A DNA stretch of 57,375 bases from DATEAV01 sp964575425. GTDB taxonomy: Bacteria > Chloroflexota > Anaerolineae > Anaerolineales > E44-bin32. The number at the start of each line of letters is the position of its first letter. The stretch's first letter is position 1. The notes beneath the pieces were generated by a model that saw nothing but the letters and a program-made list of their open reading frames with translations, searched no databases and was not told the origin of the DNA. Position numbers and translations under genes: made by a program. The DNA is taken from positions 1-57,375 of the forward strand of contig CAZNRD010000020.1 of the NCBI GenBank assembly GCA_964575425.1, in the 5' to 3' direction. Below, one piece after another: positions 32,987 to 40,878 of this stretch.

Positions 32987-34261
32987 ATGGTAGCTGGCCC
33001 GAGCGAGAAGAAGATCCGCATCCTGATCGTCGATGATTTCGCGGAGGCGCGCGAGAACATCCGCAAGCTGCTGCAGTTTGAGGGCGACTTCGAGGTCGTC
33101 GGCGGCGCGCGCACCGGGCAGGAAGCCATCGAACTCGCGCGCGAGACTCAGCCCGACGTCATCCTGATGGACCTCAACCTGCCGGATACGGACGGCCTCA
33201 CCGTCACCAAGACGCTGACGGATGAGATCCGCTTCACCCAGGTGGTCGTCGTCTCGGTCCAGACCGAATCCGAGTACATGCGGAAGGCGATGCTGGCCGG
33301 GGCCAAGTTCTACATCCCCAAACCGCCTCCGAGCGACGAGCTCATCGCCACAGTGCGTGATCTCGGGGAGAGGGCCCATCAGGAGCGGGCGCGCGTGTCC
33401 GTGCCCGCTTACGCGCCGGCCGCGCCCGGCGCCGGCCTGGGCTTTGGCGGCCCGGCCCGGCCCACCGGCAAGGCGATTGCCGTCTACAGCGCCAAGGGCG
33501 GCGTCGGCGTCACCACCCTGGCCACCAACCTGGCCATCGGCCTCAACACCAACGAAACGCCGGCCGTGCTCGTCGACACCAGCCTGCAGTTCGGCGATGT
33601 CTCAGTGTTCCTCAACCTGCAGGTGAAGAACAGCATCGCCGATCTTGCAGGGCGGGCCGATGAACTCGACGCCGAATTCGTTGAGGAAGTGGTAATGGTG
33701 CACGAGAGCGGGCTGCGCGTGCTGGCCGCCCCGCAGCGTCCCGAGATGGCCGACGAGATTCGCGCCGAGCAGGTGCGCAAGGTGCTGCAGTTCCTCAAGC
33801 GCCAGTTCGCCTACGTGGTCATCGACACCAGCTCGACGCTCGACGACACGACGCTGGCCGTGCTCGATGTGGCCGACGTGCTGGTGGTTGTGGCCACACC
33901 GGACATCCCGGCCATCAAGGACGCCCGTCTGCTCTTTGACCTGCTGACGGTGCTGGACTTCCCGCATTCCAACGTCATATTCATCCTCAACAAGACGGAC
34001 CGCCGGACGGGCATCACCTCCGAGGCGGTGGCCGAAAACCTCAAACACGCCGTGGATGCCGAAATCCCGTATGACGAGCGTACGGTGACGGCTTCGATCA
34101 ACCGGGGTGTCCCCCTGCTGCTGGTCGACAAGAGCCGGCCGCCGGGCAAGAACATCCTGGACCTGATAGGGGTGGTCAAGCAGAAGCTGGTCGCCCAGTC
34201 GAAGGAACAGGTGGAGGAGCGCGAGCGGGAAGTGGAACGGCCGCGGATGTTCAGCCGTTAG
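32987..34261 (+). CDS. tadZ: TadZ/CpaE pilus-localisation ATPase with receiver domain
   Basis: A 424-aa fusion. Residues 1-125 form a response-regulator receiver with all key residues intact: D16-D17 (IVDDF), D62 in LMDLNLPDTDG, a Ser in VVVSVQ and K112 in YIPKP. A Pro/Ala/Gly linker follows, then a ParA/MinD-like ATPase domain from about 160. Its deviant Walker A reads SAKGGVGVTT: the signature lysine K170 is kept, but the second P-loop lysine is Val, a change seen in many CpaE/TadZ proteins. TadZ places the Tad machine in the cell. Many CpaE proteins have a degenerate receiver, so an intact one is notable. Start ATG 32987 lies 28 bp after cpaB. Confidence 0.88.
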   Translation: MVAGPSEKKIRILIVDDFAEARENIRKLLQFEGDFEVVGGARTGQEAIELARETQPDVILMDLNLPDTDGLTVTKTLTDEIRFTQVVVVSVQTESEYMRKAMLAGAKFYIPKPPPSDELIATVRDLGERAHQERARVSVPAYAPAAPGAGLGFGGPARPTGKAIAVYSAKGGVGVTTLATNLAIGLNTNETPAVLVDTSLQFGDVSVFLNLQVKNSIADLAGRADELDAEFVEEVVMVHESGLRVLAAPQRPEMADEIRAEQVRKVLQFLKRQFAYVVIDTSSTLDDTTLAVLDVADVLVVVATPDIPAIKDARLLFDLLTVLDFPHSNVIFILNKTDRRTGITSEAVAENLKHAVDAEIPYDERTVTASINRGVPLLLVDKSRPPGKNILDLIGVVKQKLVAQSKEQVEEREREVERPRMFSR

Positions 34262-34301
34262 GACGTCGGCCGGCGCTCGCCCGCGCCCAAGGAGGTAGAC
34301 G

Positions 34302-35711
34302 GTGTCTCTGCTCAAGCGCATCGAAAACGGTCAGGCTCAACAGCAGCCGCCTCAGCCGGCGGGCGTCGATCCGCGCGTCGCGGCTTCCCGCATGGGGACG
34401 CTCAGCGCTCGCCGTGTCGCGCCTCCAGGCGCCGCCCAGCGCGACACCTACTACGACCTGAAAACGCGCGTCCAGAACAAGCTTCTGGCGGAACTCGATC
34501 CCTCGATGGACGTCAGCCAGACGGCCGAGGTGCGGCGCACCATCGAGGAGCTCTTCGAGAATATCCTCACCGAGGAGAAGATCGTCCTGTCGCGGCCGGA
34601 GCGCCGCAGGCTGTTCGAGCAGATCGTGGCCGAGATCCTTGGCCTGGGGCCGATCGAGCCGCTGCTGGCCGATGAGACGATCACCGAGGTGATGGTCAAC
34701 GGCGCCAAGAACATCTACATTGAGCGAGCCGGCAAGATCTACCGTGAGCCGGCGGCCTTCGAAAGCGACGACCACCTGATGCGCATCATCGACCGCATTG
34801 TGGCGCCGCTTGGCCGGCGCATCGATGAGTCCAGCCCCTACGTCGACGCCCGCCTGCCCGATGGCTCGCGTGTGAACGCCGTCATCCCTCCGATCTCGCT
34901 CGTCGGCCCCTCGCTCACCATCCGAAAGTTCGCCAAGAACCCGATCACGGTCGAGCAGCTAATCGAGTTCGGTACCATCACGGCGGAGTCCGTCGAGTTC
35001 CTCAAGGCGTGCGTTGTCGCCAAGATCAACATGGTCATCTCCGGCGGCACCGGCTCGGGCAAGACCACGCTGCTGAACGTCCTGTCGCAGTTTATCCCGC
35101 CGGATGAGCGCATCATCACCATCGAGAACGCGGCCGAGCTGCAGCTGCGGCAGGAGCACGTGGTGACGCTGGAGTCGCGCCCGCCCAACATCGAGGGCCG
35201 CGGCGAGGTGACCATCCAGAACCTGGTGGTGAACTCGCTGCGAATGCGCCCCGACCGCATCATCGTCGGCGAGATACGCGACGAGGCGGCGCTCGACATG
35301 CTGCAGGCGATGAACACCGGCCACGACGGCTCGATGACCACCGCCCACTCCAACAGCCCGCGCGATACGCTCTCCCGCATCGAGACCATGACCCTGATGG
35401 CGGGCATGGAGTTGCCGGTGCGTGCCATCCGAGAGCAAATCGCCTCGGCCATTGAGCTCGTCGTGCACCTGGAGCGCCTGCGCGACGGCACACGCAAAGT
35501 GACGCACATCGCAGAAATCCAGGGCATGGAAGGCGATGTCATCACCATGATGGACATCTTTGTCTTTGAGCAGACCGGGCTGGAGAACGGCCGCGTGATC
35601 GGCCGCCTCCGCCCCACAGGCCTGCGCCCCAGGTTCATGGACAAGCTCGAGGCCGCCGGCCTGCATCTGCCGGCTTCGATCTTCGGGGTGGGTGAGAGGA
35701 TGCGGTACTAG
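34302..35711 (+). CDS. tadA: Tad pilus assembly ATPase TadA/CpaF
   Basis: A 469-aa secretion ATPase that powers Flp pilus assembly. An N-terminal domain (ELFENILTEEKIVLSRPERR) comes first. It is followed by GLGPIEPLLADETITEVMVN and the Walker A GGTGSGKTT. The Asp/Glu and His boxes are present (ERIITIENAAELQLRQEHV; RMRPDRIIVGEIRDEAALDM; NTGHDGSMTTAHSNSPRD). Compared with typical CpaF, TIEDAAEL is TIENAAEL and GEVRGGEA is GEIRDEAA, mild changes outside the P-loop. The start is GTG 34302, supported by AAGGAGG at 34290-34296. It lies between tadZ and tadB in the usual order. Confidence 0.93.
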   Translation: MSLLKRIENGQAQQQPPQPAGVDPRVAASRMGTLSARRVAPPGAAQRDTYYDLKTRVQNKLLAELDPSMDVSQTAEVRRTIEELFENILTEEKIVLSRPERRRLFEQIVAEILGLGPIEPLLADETITEVMVNGAKNIYIERAGKIYREPAAFESDDHLMRIIDRIVAPLGRRIDESSPYVDARLPDGSRVNAVIPPISLVGPSLTIRKFAKNPITVEQLIEFGTITAESVEFLKACVVAKINMVISGGTGSGKTTLLNVLSQFIPPDERIITIENAAELQLRQEHVVTLESRPPNIEGRGEVTIQNLVVNSLRMRPDRIIVGEIRDEAALDMLQAMNTGHDGSMTTAHSNSPRDTLSRIETMTLMAGMELPVRAIREQIASAIELVVHLERLRDGTRKVTHIAEIQGMEGDVITMMDIFVFEQTGLENGRVIGRLRPTGLRPRFMDKLEAAGLHLPASIFGVGERMRY

Positions 35712-35712
35712 C

Positions 35713-36693
35713 ATGAACCCGACTACTGTCCTGTTTGTCGGCGGCGGCCTGGGGCTGATCTTGCTCGTCCTGGGCGTGGTGGTTTCCCTTGTGGGCAGCC
35801 GCTCTGTCGTCGAGGAGCGCCTGGGGCGCTATTCCGAGTCGGGCACAAGTCTCCAAACCGCGCAGGCCGCCGCCGCAGCGCGGCCGCAGCTCGGTCGGGC
35901 CATCGCCGATTTCCTCAACCGCCTGGGCGAAGGCAGCGACCTGTTCGAGTCGATCTCGCGTGAGCTGGCGCGCGCCGACCTGAGGTTCCGGCCGGCCGAG
36001 TACTTGATCCTGATTGTCCTCACCACCGTCGTGTGCGGCCTGCTGGGCACGGTGGTCGGGCGCTCGGTGATCTTCGGCATCGGGTCTGCCATCGCCGGGG
36101 CCTTCTTGCCGCAGATGTATGTCAAGCGCGCCCAGCGCGCTCGCCTGAAGCAGTTCGACAACCAGCTCGGGGACATGCTCAATCTGATGGTCAATGGCCT
36201 TCGGGCAGGCTATTCGACGATGCAGGCGATGGAGGCCATCAGCCGCGAGCTGCCGCCGCCGATCTGTGATGAATTCCGGCGCGTGGTGCAGGAGATGCAG
36301 CTCGGACTTCCGATGGAAGAGGCGCTGCAGCACCTCCTGCGGCGCATCAGCAGCGAGGACCTGGACCTGGTGGTGACGGCCATCAACGTCCAGCGCGAGG
36401 TGGGCGGCAACCTGGCGGAGATCCTGGACACGATTTCCTTCACGATCCGCGAGCGCGTCCGCATCAAGGGCGAAATCGCGGCCCTCACGGCCCAGGGCCG
36501 CATCACCGCCTGGGTGATCTCGCTGCTGCCGGTGGCGCTGGTGGCGGTCCTCTTCCTGGTGAACCGGGACTACATCATGGAGTTCTTCACGCCGGTGAAC
36601 AGGACCTGTGGCATCCCGATGATTGTCGTGGCGGGGTTGATGATCATTTCCGGCTTCTACACGGTCCAGAAGATCGTAGCCATCGACATCTGA
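35713..36693 (+). CDS. tadB: Tad inner-membrane platform protein TadB
   Basis: A 326-aa type II secretion F domain protein. It has a helix near the N-terminus (FVGGGLGLILLVLGVVVSLV), two close helices around 100-140, and the GspF-like cytoplasmic domain LGDMLNLMVNGLRAGYSTMQ with AMEAISRELPPP. A C-terminal helix pair ends the protein. It forms the platform with TadC that TadA acts on. ATG 35713 is 1 bp after the tadA stop, so translation is coupled. Confidence 0.9.
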   Translation: MNPTTVLFVGGGLGLILLVLGVVVSLVGSRSVVEERLGRYSESGTSLQTAQAAAAARPQLGRAIADFLNRLGEGSDLFESISRELARADLRFRPAEYLILIVLTTVVCGLLGTVVGRSVIFGIGSAIAGAFLPQMYVKRAQRARLKQFDNQLGDMLNLMVNGLRAGYSTMQAMEAISRELPPPICDEFRRVVQEMQLGLPMEEALQHLLRRISSEDLDLVVTAINVQREVGGNLAEILDTISFTIRERVRIKGEIAALTAQGRITAWVISLLPVALVAVLFLVNRDYIMEFFTPVNRTCGIPMIVVAGLMIISGFYTVQKIVAIDI

Positions 36694-36787
36694 CAGGAGC
36701 AGTTTCTGGGTCGCGAGGCGCAATGAGCGGGGCTGAGAGGCAGCCGCAGGACAGGGCGGCCGATCAAGGCCCGAGGTGAGTCAGACC

Positions 36788-37735
36788 ATGTCTACTCTGG
36801 CAATTGTGGGAATCATCCTTGGCGCAGCGCTCGTGATGGCCGTCATCCTGGTCGTCGTCGGACTGCGCGCCCCCGAGGCAAAGGACCCGATCCAGGAGCG
36901 TCTGGCGGAATTCAGCGTGCGGGAAGAGCCGATGACGCTGGAAGAGATCGAACTCTCGCAGGCCTTCTACGAACGCATCGTTCTGCCTTTCTTCAACCGC
37001 ATCGGGCAGATGGCCTCGCGCTTCACGCCCCAGGCGACACTCGAGAGCGCCCGCAAACGCCTGGAGACGGCCGGCAACCCGATGCAGATGGACCCGGCCT
37101 TCTTCCTGGCGACGCGCTCGGTCCTGGCCGTCCTGTTTGGCGGCTCGATCTTCGCCGTCTTCGCCTTCAGCGGGCGGAGCTGGGCGCAGGGTTTGGCTCT
37201 TTCTGCTCTGTTCTTCGCCGTGGGTTTCTACTTCCCTGATCTCTGGCTCACCTCGCGCATCGCCCGCCGCAAGAAGGGCATCTTCCGGGCCATGCCCGAC
37301 GCCCTGGACCTGTTGACGATTTGTGTCGAGGCGGGCCTTGGCTTTGACGCCGCGATGGCCAAGGTCCATGAGAAATGGGACAACGACCTTGCCCTCGAGC
37401 TTGGTCGCGTGATCCAGGAGATACGGCTGGGCAAGCTTCGGCGCGATGCGCTGCGTGACATGGCGGAACGCCTGGCTGTGCCCGAGCTCACCAGCTTCGT
37501 GGCCGCCGTCATCCAGTCCGAACAACTCGGCGTCAGCATGGCCAAGGTGCTGCGCATTCAGTCCGATCAGATGCGGGTGCGACGGCGGCAGATGGCGGAA
37601 GAAGAAGCCCACCGCGCCCCGATCAAGATGGTCTTCCCCATCGGCCTGCTCATCTTTCCGTCGCTGTTCATCATCCTGCTCGGGCCGGCGGCGCTGCTCT
37701 TGTTCCGCTCGCCGATGATGGGTATCATGCGCTAG
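36788..37735 (+). CDS. tadC: Tad inner-membrane platform protein TadC
   Basis: A 315-aa GspF-like protein, the second platform subunit. The first helix follows the N-terminus (LAIVGIILGAALVMAVILVVV). The F domain contains AMPDALDLLTICVEAGLGFD and AAMAKV, then IQSEQLGVSMAKVLRIQSDQ, and closing helices (IGLLIFPSLFIILLGPAALLL). GAGGTGAG upstream suits ATG 36788; GTG 36776 is an alternative that adds four residues. It is the last pilus gene; comFC follows after 36 bp. Confidence 0.9.
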   Translation: MSTLAIVGIILGAALVMAVILVVVGLRAPEAKDPIQERLAEFSVREEPMTLEEIELSQAFYERIVLPFFNRIGQMASRFTPQATLESARKRLETAGNPMQMDPAFFLATRSVLAVLFGGSIFAVFAFSGRSWAQGLALSALFFAVGFYFPDLWLTSRIARRKKGIFRAMPDALDLLTICVEAGLGFDAAMAKVHEKWDNDLALELGRVIQEIRLGKLRRDALRDMAERLAVPELTSFVAAVIQSEQLGVSMAKVLRIQSDQMRVRRRQMAEEEAHRAPIKMVFPIGLLIFPSLFIILLGPAALLLFRSPMMGIMR

Positions 37736-37771
37736 ACCCATGCCTTGCAGACCTCAGGGGGAGATCGACAG

Positions 37772-38488
37772 GTGAGAACCCTCCTCGCCCGTCGCGGGTG
37801 GCGCTGGCTGTACCGCTGCCTGGAGGCGGGCGTTGACCTTCTCTACCCGCCGACATGCGCCGGCTGCGGGCGCCGGGGCTGCGAATGGTGCGCCGAGTGC
37901 AACGGTCGGCTGGCCCGCCTGCGCGGACGGTTGTGTCCGCAGTGCGGCGAACCGCTGATGGCTCGCAGCGGATGCCCCAGGTGCTGCAGCGATGCACTGC
38001 CCCTGGTTGCCCGCTCCTATGCGCGGTATCGAGAGCCTCTGGTGCGCGCGGTCCTGCAGTTGAAGTATCGCCCCAACCGCAGGCTGGCGCGTTGTATGGG
38101 CGGTTGGCTGGATGAGCTCTGTCGCCGCGAGAGATGGCCGGTCGACGTGGTCGTCCCGGTGCCGCTCTCAGCCCGGAGGCAGCGGCAGCGGGGGTATAAT
38201 CAGGCTGAACTCGTGGCCTCGGCCCTGGCGGATCTGCTTCAAGTGCCCCTGGCGTGCGAGGGTCTGCTGCGTACTCGGGAGACACAATCGCAGGTGGGCC
38301 TCGATGCCTCCTTGAGGACGCAGAACGTGCATGGTGCCTTCCAGGCCAATCCCACGGTGGTCCACGGCCGCGCTGTCCTCCTGGTAGACGACTTGCTCAC
38401 GACAGGGGCCACGCTGGCTGCCTGCGCCGATTCGCTTTGGGCAGCCGACGCCGCGCAGGTCTTTGGCGTCACTGTCGCCCGGGCCTAG
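37772..38488 (+). CDS. comFC: ComF-family phosphoribosyltransferase-like protein
   Basis: A 238-aa protein. The N-terminal zinc ribbon has paired cysteines (CAGCGRRGCEWCAEC, then CPQCGEPL and CPRCC). The C-terminal phosphoribosyltransferase-type domain ends with the PRPP loop VLLVDDLLTTGAT. GYNQAELVA and the RTRETQSQVGLDA stretch are typical ComFC/GntX. It takes part in DNA uptake and single-strand handling in competent bacteria, though the biochemical role is unsettled. The start is GTG 37772 with AGGGGGA nearby. Its place between tad and hpf recalls the comF-hpf order of Firmicutes. Confidence 0.88.
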   Translation: MRTLLARRGWRWLYRCLEAGVDLLYPPTCAGCGRRGCEWCAECNGRLARLRGRLCPQCGEPLMARSGCPRCCSDALPLVARSYARYREPLVRAVLQLKYRPNRRLARCMGGWLDELCRRERWPVDVVVPVPLSARRQRQRGYNQAELVASALADLLQVPLACEGLLRTRETQSQVGLDASLRTQNVHGAFQANPTVVHGRAVLLVDDLLTTGATLAACADSLWAADAAQVFGVTVARA

Positions 38489-38525
38489 GCAGCGGGCTGC
38501 ATGCCGTGTATCGAGAGGAGCCAAG

Positions 38526-39089
38526 ATGACGGTCCCGGTGGAAATCGCAGTTCGCAACCTTGAGCTGACCGATCGTTTGAAGCATTACGTCACCAAGAAG
38601 GTGTCCAAGCTTGATCGCTACCTTGACACTCTGGAAGAGGCGAAAGTGGATCTTACGTATGTCAAATCGGCGCGCAGCGCAGGCGATCGACATGTGGCCC
38701 AGCTCACGGTGTGGGGCAAGGGAGTGATGCTGCGGGCCGAGGAACGATCCGATGACGTGTTCGCTGCCGTCGACGCGGTGCTGGAGAAGGTCCACCGCCA
38801 GATCGACCGCTACAAAGGGCGGCGCTGGCGCGGCCGCGGCGATGGCCGCTCGGCAGCCGATGTGTCCGTCGAGCCACAGGCTGAGGCGCTCGCGGCGCAG
38901 GCTGGCGTGATCGCTCGACGCAAGAGCTTCTCGCTGATCCCCATGGACGAGCAGGAGGCGATCGAGCAGATGAGTCTGCTGGGCCATGAGGCCTTCTTCA
39001 TCTTCCTCAACGCCGCCACCAATCGGATCAACGTGCTCTACCGCAGGCGCGATGGAACCTTCGGTCTGATCGAACCTGAACTCGGCTGA
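38526..39089 (+). CDS. hpf: Ribosome hibernation promoting factor, long form
   Basis: A 187-aa protein with the S30AE domain at the N-terminus (VEIAVRNLELTDRLKHYVTK, DRHVAQLTVWGKG, VFAAVDAVLEKVHRQIDRYKGR). An Arg/Ala linker follows, then the C-terminal dimerising domain (RRKSFSLIPMDEQEAIEQM, GHEAFFIFLNAATNRINVLY). Long HPF pairs 70S ribosomes into inactive 100S dimers in stationary phase. GAGAGGAG lies upstream of ATG 38526. It is in line with comFC and the next unknown gene, which starts 20 bp on. Confidence 0.95.
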   Translation: MTVPVEIAVRNLELTDRLKHYVTKKVSKLDRYLDTLEEAKVDLTYVKSARSAGDRHVAQLTVWGKGVMLRAEERSDDVFAAVDAVLEKVHRQIDRYKGRRWRGRGDGRSAADVSVEPQAEALAAQAGVIARRKSFSLIPMDEQEAIEQMSLLGHEAFFIFLNAATNRINVLYRRRDGTFGLIEPELG

Positions 39090-39109
39090 GGTCAAGGCCT
39101 GGGGTGCCC

Positions 39110-40243
39110 ATGACTCAGCCCATTGATGTACTGCTGATGATCCCGCCGACAGGATCCTCGCCGGCGGAACGCTGGGTGGCCGCGGGCCGCGTGGCAGCGG
39201 CGCGCGACTTGCTCGAACGTCTGCAAGCGACTACCTGGTTGGGCAGAGTGTTCGTGATGGCTGCCGAGGAGGCCGACCGCGCCCTGCTTGCGGCCGAATG
39301 TGCGGTTCCGTGGCAGGAGCCGTCGGCCGGCTTCCACTTCGGACGGGCGCTGGCGGCCTTTGTGGTCGACCAGGGTGTAGAAAGGCTGGCATACTTCGGC
39401 GGGGCCAGCGCGCCCCTGCTTGAGCCGATCCTGCTGGATGGGGCGGTCGAGACGCTGAGTGAATCCGAATCGCCCGCCGCCTGGGTCAACAACTACTACT
39501 CCACGGACTGGGCCCTCTTCAATCATGCCGACCGTGTCGCCACCGTGGCCGAGCACCTCACCACGGACAACCCGCTGGGTTGGGTGCTTTCCCATGACGC
39601 CGGCTTCTCGGTGCACTCCTTCCCGCCTTCGGCTGCCACCCGAGCCGACATCGACACCTCCTCCGATCTCCTGCTGCTCGCAGGCCACCCACACCTCGGC
39701 CCTCATCTCCGCCAGTTCCTGGGCCGGGCCCCGGCCGACATGCTGGCGAGGATCGACGCGCTGCGGCGGGTCCTGCTCACACCAGCCAGCACGCTGACGC
39801 TCATCGGCCGCTCGTCATCACATCTCTGGCAGTGCCTCGAACGACGCACCGAGATCTGGGTGAGGCTGGTGGTGGAAGAGCGCGGCATGATGGCCAGTGG
39901 GCGCGTGGCGCGCGGCGAGGTGTGCTCACTCGTGGGCGCCATGCTCGACGATTGGGGACCGAGGCGCTTCATCCACACACTGGCGAGCATGAGCGATGCA
40001 GTGCTGTGGGACACGCGTGTCTGGATGGCCAGCCGCAGGTGCTGGCCGTCGGACGCCGACCGCTTCTCCGCCGATCTTGGCTGGGCAGATGGGGTGCAGG
40101 ATGACAACCTGCGTGCCCTGACGCAGGCGATCGGCGAAGCCCCGATCCCCATCGTCACCGGCGGCCACGGCGTCGTCGCCGGCTGCGTCTACGCACTGGT
40201 CGAAACGCTGGGTCCCGACCCGCTGGCTGGATCCCGAGCCTGA
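39110..40243 (+). CDS. Unrecognised protein, possibly nucleotidyltransferase-like fold
   Basis: A 377-aa soluble protein that I do not recognise. It has no signal peptide or membrane helix. The early part alternates hydrophobic strands and helices (IDVLLMIPP, RVFVMAAEE, RLAYFGGASAPLLEP), with VNNYYSTDWALF near the middle. This is loosely like a Rossmann or NTP-transferase fold, but no diagnostic motif is seen. Later parts have SDLLLLAGHPHLG, LTLIGRSSSHLW and PIPIVTGGHGVVAG. Steady codon use and tight spacing after hpf argue for a real gene. ATG 39110 is used; GTG 39104 is an alternative. Function unknown. Confidence 0.7.
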   Translation: MTQPIDVLLMIPPTGSSPAERWVAAGRVAAARDLLERLQATTWLGRVFVMAAEEADRALLAAECAVPWQEPSAGFHFGRALAAFVVDQGVERLAYFGGASAPLLEPILLDGAVETLSESESPAAWVNNYYSTDWALFNHADRVATVAEHLTTDNPLGWVLSHDAGFSVHSFPPSAATRADIDTSSDLLLLAGHPHLGPHLRQFLGRAPADMLARIDALRRVLLTPASTLTLIGRSSSHLWQCLERRTEIWVRLVVEERGMMASGRVARGEVCSLVGAMLDDWGPRRFIHTLASMSDAVLWDTRVWMASRRCWPSDADRFSADLGWADGVQDDNLRALTQAIGEAPIPIVTGGHGVVAGCVYALVETLGPDPLAGSRA

Positions 40244-40319
40244 AGATCGATATTGTTCGGGCGCAGACTCGCCTTCTCCGTGCGAAGGGTCTGTCCCTTT
40301 CCTTGCCCGAGGGCGGGCG

Positions 40320-40823
40320 TCACCAGCCGGAGAGGTACGGCTCCCAGGCCTGGTTCTCGGGCAGGTGACGGGCGAAGAGGTAGTAGGCTGTCGGGCGAGG
40401 CTCAGTCGGCGGGCGCAGCAGCCGCATGCGGGCCGCCTGGAGTGTGCGGCCGCCCTTGCGCAGGTTGCATTCGGCGCAGGCGGTGACCAGATTGGTCCAG
40501 ATGTGCTCGCCGCCCAGGTGGCGCGGCAGCACGTGGTCGATTGTCAGGCGCGAGGAGCGGCTGCCGCAGTACTGGCAGGTGTAGTCGTCGCGGCGGAAAA
40601 TCTCGCGCTTGGTCAGCCGCACCCGCGGCCTGGGGCGGCGGACCATGTAGTCCAGCCGTATGACCGAGGGACGAGGCAGCGTGAGGCGGACCGTGTGAAC
40701 GTAGCCGCGGCCGTTGAGCAACATCTCGGCCTTGCCCGACACGAGCAGGCCGAGGGCGCGCCGCGTCGAGCACACGTTCAGCGGCTCGAAGTTGGCGTTG
40801 AGGACCAGAACCGGCTCGTTCAT
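40320..40823 (-). CDS. HNH endonuclease family protein
   Basis: A 167-aa protein with a conserved N-terminal block (VLNANFEPLNVCSTRRALGL, VSGKAEML). An HNH nuclease domain follows: REIFRRDDYTCQYCG, LTIDHVLPRHLGG, CAECNLRKGGRT. Four cysteines suit a zinc knuckle, and the D-H pair the metal active site. Stand-alone HNH proteins of this form are widespread and chromosomal, and their role is unclear. I do not infer an intron or toxin. ATG 40823 is chosen; a longer start adds four residues. A 9-bp inverted repeat and TATAAT lie just upstream. Confidence 0.88.
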   Translation of the reverse strand: MNEPVLVLNANFEPLNVCSTRRALGLLVSGKAEMLLNGRGYVHTVRLTLPRPSVIRLDYMVRRPRPRVRLTKREIFRRDDYTCQYCGSRSSRLTIDHVLPRHLGGEHIWTNLVTACAECNLRKGGRTLQAARMRLLRPPTEPRPTAYYLFARHLPENQAWEPYLSGW

Positions 40824-40826
40824 CGC

Positions 40827-40852
40827 CCGCCCCAAGGTTGGGGCGGATTATA
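40827..40852 (-). promoter_or_regulatory. -10 element and inverted repeat upstream of the HNH gene
   Basis: Minus-strand TATAAT (40847-40852) with a weak -35 is directly followed by CCGCCCCAA-GG-TTGGGGCGG (40827-40846 on the plus strand), a 9-bp inverted repeat. The repeat spans the expected transcription start and ends 3 bp from the ATG. It could be an operator, or a hairpin that hides the ribosome site. Confidence 0.45.
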
Positions 40853-40878
40853 TCATCGGACGCAGCGTGCAAGAGGGC

